Assembly: GCF_001422405.1 (NCBI RefSeq)
Contig: NZ_LMMV01000021.1
Coordinates: 186,858-250,857, forward strand
From: Pseudorhodoferax sp. Leaf267
GTDB taxonomy: Bacteria > Pseudomonadota > Gammaproteobacteria > Burkholderiales > Burkholderiaceae_C
Length of the DNA stretch: 64,000 nt
Direction: 5' to 3'
Shown here: positions 53,273-63,327 of the stretch, one piece after another
Position numbering within the stretch: position 1 is the first letter of the stretch
How the letters are laid out: each line of letters opens with the position of its first letter
Made by a program: the position numbers and the translations under genes
Notes under the pieces: generated by a model
Databases searched by the model: none
What the model saw: the letters and a program-made list of their open reading frames with translations, nothing else
Told to the model about the DNA's origin: nothing

Positions 53273-53301
53273 GCGCGTGGGAGAGGATTTGTCCCACGCG
53301 C
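53273..53301. repeat. Strong hairpin between livF and the fadB-like gene
   Basis: GCGCGTGGGA (53273-53282) and TCCCACGCGC (53292-53301) form a perfect 10-bp stem with a 9-base loop, 29 bp after the livF stop on the leftward strand. No T-run follows, so it may slow or end transcription in a Rho-assisted manner, or separate the two halves of the cluster. Together with the nearby palindrome it marks this gap as the main control point. Confidence 0.55.
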
Positions 53302-53329
53302 GACTTGTGACGGCTTGTGTCCAGGCGGA

Positions 53330-54025
53330 TCAGACTTCCAGCCATTCCTTGCGGATGTAGGCGTCGGCACGCAGCGCCTCGGGCGTGCCCTGGAACACGA
53401 TGCTGCCGTGGCCCATGACCAGTGCGCGGTCGGAGATGCTCATGGCAATCGTCAGCTTCTGCTCGATCAGCAACACCGAGATGCCGCGCGCTTTCAGCGC
53501 CTTGAGGTATTCGCCCACCAGTTCCACGATCTTGGGCGCCAGGCCCTCGGTGGGCTCGTCGATGATGATGAGGTCGGGGTCGCCCATCAACGCGCGGCAC
53601 AGCGTCAGCATCTGCTGCTCGCCGCCCGACAGCACGCCGGCCTCGGTGTGCTGGCGCTCCTTGAGCCGCGGGAACATGCCGTACATGTCGTCGAAGCCCC
53701 AGCGGCTGTTCTTGGCGCCGCTCTTTTGGCCCAGCATCAGGTTCTGGTGCACGGTCAGCGTGGGGAAGATGTCGCGGTTCTCGGGCACGTAGCCGATGCC
53801 GAGGTGGGCAATCTCATAAGCCTTGCGGCCCTGGATGGGCTGCTCTTTCCAGGCAATGCTGCCCTCGCAATCGACCAATCCCATGATGGCCTTGGCCGTG
53901 GTGGAGCGGCCCGAGCCGTTGCGGCCCAGCAGGGCCACGATCTCGCCGGCGCCGACCTCGAAGTTCACGCCATGCAGCACATGGCTCTTGCCGTAGTAGG
54001 CGTGCAGGTTCTCGATCTTTAGCAT
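53330..54025 (-). CDS. livF: Branched-chain-type ABC transporter ATPase LivF
   Basis: A 231-residue ATPase. Walker A reads ALLGRNGSGRSTTAKAIMG: the invariant Lys of GxGK(S/T) is Arg (codon CGC), an unusual change. The other motifs are normal: signature VLSGGEQQMLTLCRAL, Walker B LIIIDEPTEGLAP, and the H-loop equivalent LIEQKLTIAMS (Gln in place of His, as usual in LivF). It pairs with LivG to energise uptake. ATG 54025; 87 bp separate it from livG, with a short GC hairpin between. The substrate of the whole transporter cannot be inferred; acyl or aromatic acids are possible from context. Confidence 0.92.
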   Translation of the reverse strand: MLKIENLHAYYGKSHVLHGVNFEVGAGEIVALLGRNGSGRSTTAKAIMGLVDCEGSIAWKEQPIQGRKAYEIAHLGIGYVPENRDIFPTLTVHQNLMLGQKSGAKNSRWGFDDMYGMFPRLKERQHTEAGVLSGGEQQMLTLCRALMGDPDLIIIDEPTEGLAPKIVELVGEYLKALKARGISVLLIEQKLTIAMSISDRALVMGHGSIVFQGTPEALRADAYIRKEWLEV

Positions 54026-54059
54026 TTCAAAGGCGCCCGGCCGCCCGAAGGCATTGATG

Positions 54060-54076
54060 CGCCCCCTTGGGGGGCG
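54060..54076. repeat. GC hairpin between livG and livF
   Basis: CGCCCCC-TT-GGGGGGCG can form a short very stable hairpin in the 87-bp gap between the two ATPase genes. Similar C-run/G-run hairpins are common between genes in Comamonadaceae, from general knowledge. Immediately beside it TGAAAC and GTTTCA form a second weak inverted repeat. Probably an mRNA structure of little specific meaning. Confidence 0.4.
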
Positions 54077-54112
54077 GCGATACGTGAAACGATGAGCGTG
54101 GGGGTTTCATCC

Positions 54113-54904
54113 TTAGTGGCCTCCCGCCTGTTGCTCGGCCAGGACGGACCCGAGGTACGCCTCCTGCACGCGCGGGTTGGCGCGCACCGCGTCGGGTGTG
54201 TCGAAGGCCAGCACCTCGCCATAGACCAGCACGGCGATCTTGTCGGCCAGGCCGAACACCACGCCCATGTCGTGCTCCACGGTCAGCAATGTTTTGCCCA
54301 CCGTCACGTCGCGGATCAGCTGGATGAAGCGCGTGGTCTCGCTCTTGCTCATGCCGGCCGTGGGCTCGTCCAGCAGCACAACGCTGGAGCCACCGGCGAT
54401 CGTGAGGCCGATCTCCAGGGCGCGCTGCTCGGCGTAGGTCAGGTTCATGGCCAGCACGTCGCGCTTCTTGTCGAGCTTGATCATGTGCAGCACCTGGTCG
54501 GCACGTTCGTTGGCGTCCTTCAGGTCGGCCAGGAACTTCCAGAACGCGTAGCGGTAGCCCAGCGACCACAGCACGGCGCAGCGGATGTTCTCGAACACCG
54601 ACAGCCGCGTGAACAGGTTGGACACCTGGAAGCTGCGCGACAGGCCGCGCCGGTTGATCTCGTACGGCGCCAGGCCGTCGATGCGCTGGCCGTTGAGCTT
54701 GATCTCGCCGCTGGTGGCGCCGAAGCGCCCGCTTATCAGGTTGAACAGCGTGGACTTACCGGCGCCGTTGGGGCCGATGATGGCCACGCGTTCGCCGGCC
54801 GCCACCTTGAGGTTCGCTCCGCGGATGATCTCGGTCTTGCCGAAGCTCTTCTTCAGGTCGTTCAGTTCGAGCGCGTAGCCCGTGTTGGATGACGGCTGCG
54901 TCAC
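54113..54904 (-). CDS. livG: Branched-chain-type ABC transporter ATPase LivG
   Basis: A 263-residue ATPase with a canonical Walker A (AIIGPNGAGKSTLFNLISG), the family-typical signature MNLTYAEQRALEIGLTIAGG, Walker B VVLLDEPTAGMSKSE and an H-loop LTVEHDMGVVFGLAD. Thus LivG keeps a catalytic Lys while LivF does not. GTG 54904 overlaps the livM stop (GTGA). Confidence 0.93.
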   Translation of the reverse strand: MTQPSSNTGYALELNDLKKSFGKTEIIRGANLKVAAGERVAIIGPNGAGKSTLFNLISGRFGATSGEIKLNGQRIDGLAPYEINRRGLSRSFQVSNLFTRLSVFENIRCAVLWSLGYRYAFWKFLADLKDANERADQVLHMIKLDKKRDVLAMNLTYAEQRALEIGLTIAGGSSVVLLDEPTAGMSKSETTRFIQLIRDVTVGKTLLTVEHDMGVVFGLADKIAVLVYGEVLAFDTPDAVRANPRVQEAYLGSVLAEQQAGGH

Positions 54905-56193
54905 AGGGCCTCCCGCCGCTTGATTTCTCGTTCGATCTCAACCTGCGCATCGCCCCAGTCGACCATGAAGCTGCGGCGCGCCACCTCGAACAGGCCGATG
55001 CCGGTCAACAGCACGAAGATGCAGCCGAACCAGCTGTCCACGCTGTGCACATTGAGGCTGGCGCCCAGGAAGCGCAGCTCCGGCCCCATGGTCGCGCCCA
55101 GTTGCAGGTGGTAGATCATCTCGATCATGGCGGCGGCGCCGGCCAGCAGCACCAACGCCGTGGTGCCCAGCGCCAGGTACGAAGTCCACAGCCTGCGCAA
55201 CTGCCCGAAGGCCGCCACGCGCAGGTTCATCATGATCAGGCTGGCGATGCCGCCCGGCGCATACATGACCATGAACAGGAACACCAGGCCCAGGTACAGC
55301 AGCCAGGCCTTGGTGAACTCGGACAGCAGCACGAAGGCCAGCACCATCAGGATGCCGCCGATGATGGGGCCGAAGAAGAAGGTGGCCCCGCCCAGGAAGG
55401 TGAACAGCAGGTAACCACCCGAGCGCCCTGCCCCGACGACCTCGGCCGTCACGATCTCGAAGTTCAGCGCGCCCAGGCCACCCGCGATGCCGGCGAAAAA
55501 GCCCGCGATGATGAAGGCGATGTAGCGCACGCGCCGCGTGTTGTAGCCGATGAACTCCACGCGCTCGGCGTTGTCGCGCACCGCGTTCAGCATGCGGCCC
55601 AGCGGCGTGCGCGTGAAGGCGTACATGGCAGCCACGCAGACGAAGGTGTAGACCGCGATCAGGTAATACACCTGGATCTGTGGCCCGTAGGTGATGCCGA
55701 AGAAGGGCTTGCCGGCCACGCGGTCGCCGCTCACGCCGGCCTCGCCGCCGAAGAAGCCCGAGAACATCAGCGACATGGCAAACACCAGCTCAGCCATGCC
55801 CAGCGTGATCATCGCGAACGGCGTGCCGGCCTTCTTGGTGGTGACGAAACCGAACAGCACCGCGAAGAACATGCCGGCGATGCCGCCGACGATGGGCAGC
55901 AGGCTGACCGGGATCGGCAGCTGGCCCCGGCTGACCATGTTCAGCGCATGGATGGCGACATAGGAGCCGAGGCCCGTGTAGACCGCATGCCCGAAGCTCA
56001 GCATGCCGCCCTGCCCCAGCAGCATGTTGTAGGACAGGCAGGCGATGATCGCGATGCCCATCTGCGACAGCATGGTCGCTGACAGGTTGCTCGTGAAGAT
56101 CAGCGGCACGACCGCCATGACGAGCGCAAACAGGCCCCAGACGACGAACCGGCCGACGTTCAGGGGTTTGAAGCTGTAGTGGGTGCGGCTCAT
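54901..56193 (-). CDS. livM: Branched-chain-type ABC transporter permease LivM
   Basis: A 430-residue inner-membrane permease with about ten hydrophobic helices. The family signature LSYNMLLGQGGMLSFGHAVY is present, as is MLNAVRDNAERVEFIGYNTR, the EAA-like cytoplasmic loop that contacts the ATPases. It is about 80-100 residues longer than many LivM proteins because of an extra helical pair at the C-terminus (ALGTTALVLLAGAAAMIEMI). The ATG 56193 lies two bases after the livH stop. Confidence 0.92.
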   Translation of the reverse strand: MSRTHYSFKPLNVGRFVVWGLFALVMAVVPLIFTSNLSATMLSQMGIAIIACLSYNMLLGQGGMLSFGHAVYTGLGSYVAIHALNMVSRGQLPIPVSLLPIVGGIAGMFFAVLFGFVTTKKAGTPFAMITLGMAELVFAMSLMFSGFFGGEAGVSGDRVAGKPFFGITYGPQIQVYYLIAVYTFVCVAAMYAFTRTPLGRMLNAVRDNAERVEFIGYNTRRVRYIAFIIAGFFAGIAGGLGALNFEIVTAEVVGAGRSGGYLLFTFLGGATFFFGPIIGGILMVLAFVLLSEFTKAWLLYLGLVFLFMVMYAPGGIASLIMMNLRVAAFGQLRRLWTSYLALGTTALVLLAGAAAMIEMIYHLQLGATMGPELRFLGASLNVHSVDSWFGCIFVLLTGIGLFEVARRSFMVDWGDAQVEIEREIKRREAL

Positions 56194-56195
56194 GG

Positions 56196-57230
56196 TCAAC
56201 CCTCCCGGCTTCCGAGCAGGCCCTTGGGCCGGAAGATCAGGATCAGCACCAGGAACAGGTAGGGCAGGATGGGCGCCACCTGCGACACCGTGAGCGTGAG
56301 CAGCGGGTTGCTGCTGGCCTCGGGGCCCGGCTCCATGCCCAGGCTGCGCAGCAGGCTCAGCAGCGAGTTGTCCATGGCGACTGCGAAGGTCTGGATCACG
56401 CCGATCAGGATGGACGCGAGGAAGGCGCCCGACAGCGAGCCCATGCCGCCCACCACGACGACCACGAAGATGATAGAGCCCACCGTGGCCGCCATGGCTG
56501 GCTCGGTCACGAATGTGGAGCCGCCGATCACGCCGGCCAGCCCGGCCAGCCCGGCACCGGCGCCGAACACCATCATGAACACGCGCGGCACGTTGTGGCC
56601 CAGCGATTCCACGGCCTCGGGGTGCGTCAGCGCGGCCTGGATCACCAGGCCAATGCGCGTGCGCGTGAGCAGCAGCCAGACGGCTACCAGCATCAGCACC
56701 GCCACCAGCATCATGAACCCGCGCGTGGCCGGGAACGGCGAGCAGACCACGCGGACGGCGGCATCGGCCGCCGTGCACATCTCGGCCGGCGCCGCGCCCC
56801 AGACCAGGCGCAAACCGTCGACGGAGTGCTGTACCAATGTAAAGGCCGGGCCGCGCAGCGAAGGCGGCGGTGTGAACGGGACGGCCGTGCGGCCCCAGAC
56901 CAGTTGCACAATCTCCAGGATCACGAAGGACAGGCCGAAGGTGACGAGCAGCTCGGGCACGTGGCCGAACTTGTGTACTTTGCGCAGGCACAAGCGCTCG
57001 AACAACGAGCCCAACACGCCCACGATGATGGGCGCTAGCACCAGCGCCGGCCAGAAGCCGACGAGTTGCGACACCGTGTAGCCGGCGTAGGCGCCCAGCA
57101 TGTAGAAGCTGGCATGCGCGAAATTGAGCACGCCCATCATGCTGAAGATCAGCGTCAGGCCGGAACTGAGCATGAACAGCAGCAGACCGTAGCTCAGCCC
57201 GTTCAGCATCGAGATCGTGAAGAACTCCAT
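56196..57230 (-). CDS. livH: Branched-chain-type ABC transporter permease LivH
   Basis: A 344-residue permease with about eight hydrophobic helices. LNGLSYGLLLFMLSSGLTLI, FSMMGVLNFAHASFYMLGAY and ALTHPEAVESLGHNVPRVFM are typical LivH sequences, the last being the ATPase-contact loop. A hydrophilic loop with two Cys (APAEMCTAADAAVRVVCSPF) is larger than usual. First gene after the terminator that follows livK. Confidence 0.93.
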   Translation of the reverse strand: MEFFTISMLNGLSYGLLLFMLSSGLTLIFSMMGVLNFAHASFYMLGAYAGYTVSQLVGFWPALVLAPIIVGVLGSLFERLCLRKVHKFGHVPELLVTFGLSFVILEIVQLVWGRTAVPFTPPPSLRGPAFTLVQHSVDGLRLVWGAAPAEMCTAADAAVRVVCSPFPATRGFMMLVAVLMLVAVWLLLTRTRIGLVIQAALTHPEAVESLGHNVPRVFMMVFGAGAGLAGLAGVIGGSTFVTEPAMAATVGSIIFVVVVVGGMGSLSGAFLASILIGVIQTFAVAMDNSLLSLLRSLGMEPGPEASSNPLLTLTVSQVAPILPYLFLVLILIFRPKGLLGSREG

Positions 57231-57241
57231 TACCCCACCTC

Positions 57242-57277
57242 AAAAAAAGGCCCGAGCCAGAACCTCTGGATCGGGCC
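57242..57277 (-). terminator. Intrinsic terminator between livK and livH
   Basis: On the leftward strand GGCCCGA-T-CCAGA and TCTGG-C-TCGGGCC form a 12-pair stem with one mismatch and a three-base loop, followed at once by TTTTTTT. It lies 39 bp after the livK stop (57317) and ends 11 bp before the livH ATG (57230). Partial read-through would give more binding protein than permease, as in many ABC operons. Confidence 0.85.
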
Positions 57278-57316
57278 GGGGGGCGGCATGGCACCGCCCG
57301 CGGAACCACGCTGAAT

Positions 57317-58549
57317 TCATCCAGGCCGCTTCATCTGGCAGCTGGTGGGCGTGCTGGAAACGTAGGACTCGAAGGTCCTGACCGGGGCCAGCGTCATGCC
57401 CGTGCCTTCGACGCTGTAGGGGTTCTTGGCATCGGTCTTCTGCCAGACCGACAGGTACAGCGGCTGCTGCAGCTGGTGGTCGGTCTTGCGCATCTCGACG
57501 TCGCCGTTGAAGCTCTTGAACTTCAGGCCCTCCAGCGCGGCAGCCACCTTCACCGGGTCGGTGGACTTGGCCTTGGCCATGGCCTCGCCCAGCGCGTTGA
57601 AGATGTGGATCACCGAGCCCGTGTAGAAATCGTCCTTGAACTTCTTGTTGAACTCCTCGGCCCACTGGCCCATCTGGCCGCCCATGTTGTAGTGGTTGTA
57701 GGCCACCTGGTAGACCCGGCCGGCGCCGCCCTGGCCCAGTGCCGTGGGGGTGCCGGTCACACCCGTGTAGTAGGTGTAGAACTTGCCGGTGTAGCCGCCT
57801 TCGTTGGCAGCCTTCACGAGCAGCGCCAGGTCGGAGCCCCAGTTGCCGGTGATGACGGTGTCGGCGCCGGACGCTTTGATCTTGGCGACGTAGGGCGCGA
57901 AGTCGCGCACCTGGGCCAGCGGGTGCAGGTCCTCGCCGACGAACTGCACGTCGGGCCGCTTGCGCGCCATGATCTCCTTGGCGAACTTGGCGACCTGGTG
58001 GCCGTGCGAGTAGTTCTGATTGAGCAGGTAGACCTTCTTCACGTCGGCCTGGTCCTTCATGTAGCTGGTGAGCGCCTCCAGCTTCATGGAGGTGTCGGCG
58101 TCGAAGCGGAAGTGCCAGTAGTTGCACTTGCTGTTGGTGAAGTCCGGGTCCACGGCCGAGTGGTTGAGGTAGATCACCTCCTTGCCGGGGTTGCGCGCAT
58201 TGTGCTTGTCGATCGCGTCGATCAGCGCGGCGGCCACGGAGGAGCCGTTGCCCTGCGTGATGTAGCGCACGCCCTGGTCCATGGCGGCCTTCAGCGCGTT
58301 CAGGCTCTCGGCCGGGCTCAGCTTGTTGTCGAAGGGAACGACCTCGAACTTCACGCCGGCCGGGTTGCTGGCGTTGAACTTCTCGGCGAAGAACTGGAAG
58401 CTCTTGACCTGGTTGTTGCCGACCGGGCCCATGAGACCGGACAGCGGGTCGATCCAGGCGATCTTGACGGTCTCGCCCTTTTGGGCCGAGGCGCCCATTG
58501 CACAGGCCATCAGCGCCGAGGCTGCAAGGATCCGCATGGAAAATTTCAT
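57317..58549 (-). CDS. livK: Branched-chain-type ABC transporter substrate-binding protein
   Basis: A 410-residue periplasmic binding protein. The signal peptide is MKFSMRILAASALMACAMGA followed by SAQKGETV; the fold is type I (VKIAWIDPLSGLMGPVGNNQ, YITQGNGSSVAAALIDAIDK, VYLLNQNYSHGHQVAKF, TVITGNWGSDLALLVKAANE). ATG 58549 gives this leader. The binding-site residues do not tell me the ligand. Encoded between the acyl-CoA ligase and livH, so the ligand is probably an acid that the ligase activates. Confidence 0.92.
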   Translation of the reverse strand: MKFSMRILAASALMACAMGASAQKGETVKIAWIDPLSGLMGPVGNNQVKSFQFFAEKFNASNPAGVKFEVVPFDNKLSPAESLNALKAAMDQGVRYITQGNGSSVAAALIDAIDKHNARNPGKEVIYLNHSAVDPDFTNSKCNYWHFRFDADTSMKLEALTSYMKDQADVKKVYLLNQNYSHGHQVAKFAKEIMARKRPDVQFVGEDLHPLAQVRDFAPYVAKIKASGADTVITGNWGSDLALLVKAANEGGYTGKFYTYYTGVTGTPTALGQGGAGRVYQVAYNHYNMGGQMGQWAEEFNKKFKDDFYTGSVIHIFNALGEAMAKAKSTDPVKVAAALEGLKFKSFNGDVEMRKTDHQLQQPLYLSVWQKTDAKNPYSVEGTGMTLAPVRTFESYVSSTPTSCQMKRPG

Positions 58550-58645
58550 CAGCTGTCTCCAGGTTCTTGAAAAAACGTTGCGCAGGTTACAAGTAATCCC
58601 CAGGGGCACCGCTCAGGTGATTCCCTATCGGTTGTCACAGGCGGG

Positions 58646-60289
<1,644 letters not shown>

Positions 60290-60383
60290 GGGAACTCCTA
60301 GGAAAGCACGGTGGTGTGAGAGGGCTGCATCGTAAGGGTGGGGATGCCCGGGATTCACCCGTACTTCCCCGCCCTGCCCAGGG

Positions 60384-62099
60384 TCACTGCACCGTGATCG
60401 CCGTGGCGCTCGGCGTGGCGTCCAGCAACAGCCTGGACGGCCACGGCGCCCAGGCCGTGCCCAGCGCGGCGGCGTTCGGGTCGCCGTTGCGCATGAAGGC
60501 CCCCAGGCTGGCCATGAAGGCGTTCGACAGCGCCAGCCGGCCGGCGCGGTTGGCGTTGCCGCCGATCACGTTGCCGACCACCGAGGGGCCGAAGTTGCCG
60601 AACATGAAGGCCAGGTCGAACGCGTGCGCGGCGCCATAGACCTCGTTCCAGGGGTAAGCCTCCTGCGCCCAGTCGAAGCGGTACTGCCACAGGTTGCTCT
60701 GCTGCGTCTTGAGCGTGGACAGCAGGTTCTGGCTGTTGGCCTCGAACAAGGCCTTGGTGATGAGGCCGGTGGCGGCGTTGTAGCCCGTGCCGGGTGTGGT
60801 GACTGGCAGGTAGGACGCATCGACGATGCTGGCCGTGGTCAGCGTGGTGGCGGCGTCGGGGTCGAAGCGGGCCATCATGAGGAAGCGCGTCGCGTCGTCG
60901 ACGATATAGCCGGGCTTGCCGCCGAACAAGGGCAGCAGGCCGCCGAACAGCTTGCCCTCTTCGCGCGTGTTGCCGATCAGCGTGGGCACCTTGGCATGTT
61001 GGCCGGCGGCGATGCTGGCGATCGGGTCGGTCGGCACCACCGTGCCGTCCGGGATCGGGTTGCCGGTGTTCAGGCCCTTGGCGAGCGCGGTGGCCAGCAC
61101 GGCCTTGCCGTCCTTGGCGCGCAGGTAGTCGGCGATCTGCGCTGGCGTGCGGGTGGCGACGTAGGCCCTGGCGGCCGTGAGGTCGGCCGCAAGTCCATCG
61201 GCCACCACGAGGTTCAGCAGCACGGCTTCGCCATGCGCCTGCCAGACCGGCAGCGGGCTTAGCGCCGGCGAGGTGCCGGCCGGCAGGTTGCCGGCCAGCG
61301 AGATGCCGCCACTCATGGCGAACATCCTGTGGAACAGGCCCTTGCCCATGGGCGAGGTCATGACCGCCAGCACGTTGTTGGCGCCGGCCGATTCGCCGGA
61401 CAGCGTGACGTTGTCCGGGTCGCCGCCGAAGGCCGCGATGTTCTTCTGCAAATAGCGCAGCGCCGCCAGGTTGTCGAGCAGCGCGAAGTTGCCCGAGTCG
61501 TCGCCGGCCGTGCCGCCCACGTTGAGCTGCTGCATGTTCAAGAAGCCCAGCACGCCGAGCCGGTAGTTGGCCGTGACCACCACGGCGTTGGCGGCCTTGG
61601 CTAGCGCGGCGCCGTCGTACAGCGGGTCGGCCGTGTAGCCCGAGATGTTGCTGCCGCCGTGGATGAACAGCAGCACCGGCAGCTTGGTGTCGTTCGTCGC
61701 CGGACGCCAGATGTTCAGCGTGAGGCAGTCCTCGCTGCCCAGCGGCTGGCCCAGCGTGCTGGCGATGGTCTCGTCGAAGGTGTTGTTGGCGCCCGGGCCG
61801 AACATGCGGCCAATCTGCAGGCACGCCGGGCCGAACTGCGTGGCGGGGCGCACGCCGGTCCAGCGCTCCAGTTCCTGCGGCGCGCGCCAGCGCAGGCTGC
61901 CCACCGGTGGCTGGGCGAAGCGCACGCCCTTCCAGGCCCAGGTGCCGTTGCGCGCGCTGTCGTCCACGCCTTCGAGCTTGCCGGCGGCCGTGTCGCGCAC
62001 GGTGGGCGCATCGTCGTCCGAGCCGCCACAAGCGGTGAGGCATGCGCAGGCCGCCAGGGCCAATGCACCGAGGGGTTTCGCGAGTGGGCTCGTCTTCAT
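60384..62099 (-). CDS. Type-B carboxylesterase lipoprotein
   Basis: A 571-residue carboxylesterase/lipase family protein. The N-terminus is a lipoprotein signal ending LTACGGSDDD; the catalytic Ser is in VTLSGESAGANNVLAVMTSP and the oxyanion motif in LLFIHGGSNISGYTADPLYD (HGGS in place of HGGA/G). SEDCLTLNIWRP is the usual EDCLxLN motif. It should act on outer-membrane or periplasmic esters and could supply the acids used by the cluster. ATG 62099; divergent from the AraC-type regulator at 62220. Confidence 0.9.
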   Translation of the reverse strand: MKTSPLAKPLGALALAACACLTACGGSDDDAPTVRDTAAGKLEGVDDSARNGTWAWKGVRFAQPPVGSLRWRAPQELERWTGVRPATQFGPACLQIGRMFGPGANNTFDETIASTLGQPLGSEDCLTLNIWRPATNDTKLPVLLFIHGGSNISGYTADPLYDGAALAKAANAVVVTANYRLGVLGFLNMQQLNVGGTAGDDSGNFALLDNLAALRYLQKNIAAFGGDPDNVTLSGESAGANNVLAVMTSPMGKGLFHRMFAMSGGISLAGNLPAGTSPALSPLPVWQAHGEAVLLNLVVADGLAADLTAARAYVATRTPAQIADYLRAKDGKAVLATALAKGLNTGNPIPDGTVVPTDPIASIAAGQHAKVPTLIGNTREEGKLFGGLLPLFGGKPGYIVDDATRFLMMARFDPDAATTLTTASIVDASYLPVTTPGTGYNAATGLITKALFEANSQNLLSTLKTQQSNLWQYRFDWAQEAYPWNEVYGAAHAFDLAFMFGNFGPSVVGNVIGGNANRAGRLALSNAFMASLGAFMRNGDPNAAALGTAWAPWPSRLLLDATPSATAITVQ

Positions 62100-62219
62100 G
62101 TCGTGTCTCCTGTCGGTTATCTGGATTGCACCTGCAAAGTCAGCTCGTCCATACTGCGGCGCTGCGGGCAGTCTAGGGACGGCCCGGTCCCTTTCCGTTA
62201 TCCCAAGCGCGCCAGATCC
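62100..62219. promoter_or_regulatory. Divergent control region, esterase / AraC-type regulator
   Basis: 120 bp between the two divergent starts. AGGGAC (62175-62180) and GTCCCT (62187-62192) form a 6-bp inverted repeat with a 6-base centre, closer to the regulator gene. I could not place -35/-10 boxes safely. The regulator probably controls the esterase from here. Confidence 0.4.
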
Positions 62220-63260
62220 ATGACATCAGGAGCCTCCCAGGGACAACCCCATGCCCCCGTGCGCACCAGCTCGGCCGCCTGGCTGGCCGGCGTGCTGGCC
62301 ATGTTTGCGGCCGAGGGCCTGGACGTGCCCGTGCTGCTGCGCGACGCGGGCCTAGACGCCGCCGCACTGCACCGCCAGCACGCGCGCGTGCCCGTGGACC
62401 AGATCACGCGGCTGTGGCAGCGGGCGGTGGCGCGCGTGGGCAAGCCCACGCTGGGCCTGCAGCGCAGCCTGGCGGCCACACACAGCAATACCGGCACCGT
62501 GGGCCATGTGATGAGCTGCAGCCCCGACCTGCAAGGCGCGCTGACGCACCTGGCACGCTACATGGCTGTGATCTCGGACGCCACTGCCTTCACGCTGCAG
62601 GCCGATGCGCGTGGCCAGTGGCTGTCGACCGCACACACGGGCGGCACGCTGCCGATCCCGCGCCAGCGCGTGGAGTACGCGATGCTGGCCACGCTGATGC
62701 TGTGCCAATGGCTCACGCGTGCCGAGTTCGACCCCGCGCTGGTCGAACTGGCTTACCCCCGGCCGGGCAACGATGCGCCGCACCGGGCCGCCTTCGGCTG
62801 CGAACTGCGCTTCGACGCACCAGCTAACCGCATGCTGATCGCAAGCGTCGACCTCAGGCGCACCATCCCCACCTACGACGCCGAGCTGGCCGACATGCTG
62901 GAGGCCCGGCTGGACAAGCAGCTCGCACAACTCGGCCAGACCAGCACGGCCAGCCGCGTGCGCGCCGAGATCGCGCGGCGCCTGCAGCAGGGCGAGCCGC
63001 GGCGCGAGGTGATTGCCAGGGAACTGGGTCTGGCCGAACGTACCTTGCAGCGCCGGCTGCAGGAGGAGCACGTGTCCTACCAGACCCTGCTCGACGACAC
63101 CCGCCACGAACTGGCCCAGCAATACCTGGCCGAAGAGCGCCACAGCCTGTCCGATGTGGCGGACCTGCTGGGGTACGGGGACAGCAGCAACTTCCACCGT
63201 GCCTGCAAGCGATGGTTCGGCGTGCCACCGGCCCAGTACCGGGCCCGCATCGGCGCCTGA
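62220..63260 (+). CDS. AraC-family regulator (arabinose-binding-like N-terminal domain)
   Basis: A 346-residue regulator. The N-terminal domain (about 15-205) has the OruR/ArgR-like pattern ([40 protein letters not shown]) of the group sensing amino or fatty acids. The C-terminal AraC domain shows [20 protein letters not shown] and SVADLLGYG-type sequence [20 protein letters not shown] followed by [12 protein letters not shown] 62220 begins the conserved N-terminus; the longer frame upstream is shadow. Divergent from the esterase and near the ligase/Liv cluster, both likely targets. Confidence 0.9.
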   Translation: MTSGASQGQPHAPVRTSSAAWLAGVLAMFAAEGLDVPVLLRDAGLDAAALHRQHARVPVDQITRLWQRAVARVGKPTLGLQRSLAATHSNTGTVGHVMSCSPDLQGALTHLARYMAVISDATAFTLQADARGQWLSTAHTGGTLPIPRQRVEYAMLATLMLCQWLTRAEFDPALVELAYPRPGNDAPHRAAFGCELRFDAPANRMLIASVDLRRTIPTYDAELADMLEARLDKQLAQLGQTSTASRVRAEIARRLQQGEPRREVIARELGLAERTLQRRLQEEHVSYQTLLDDTRHELAQQYLAEERHSLSDVADLLGYGDSSNFHRACKRWFGVPPAQYRARIGA

Positions 63261-63327
63261 CACGCAGGCGACGGGGGTGGTTGGCCTCATGGGGCCGGGG
63301 TTTCCTCGGGTACGGGAGAATCGGGGC

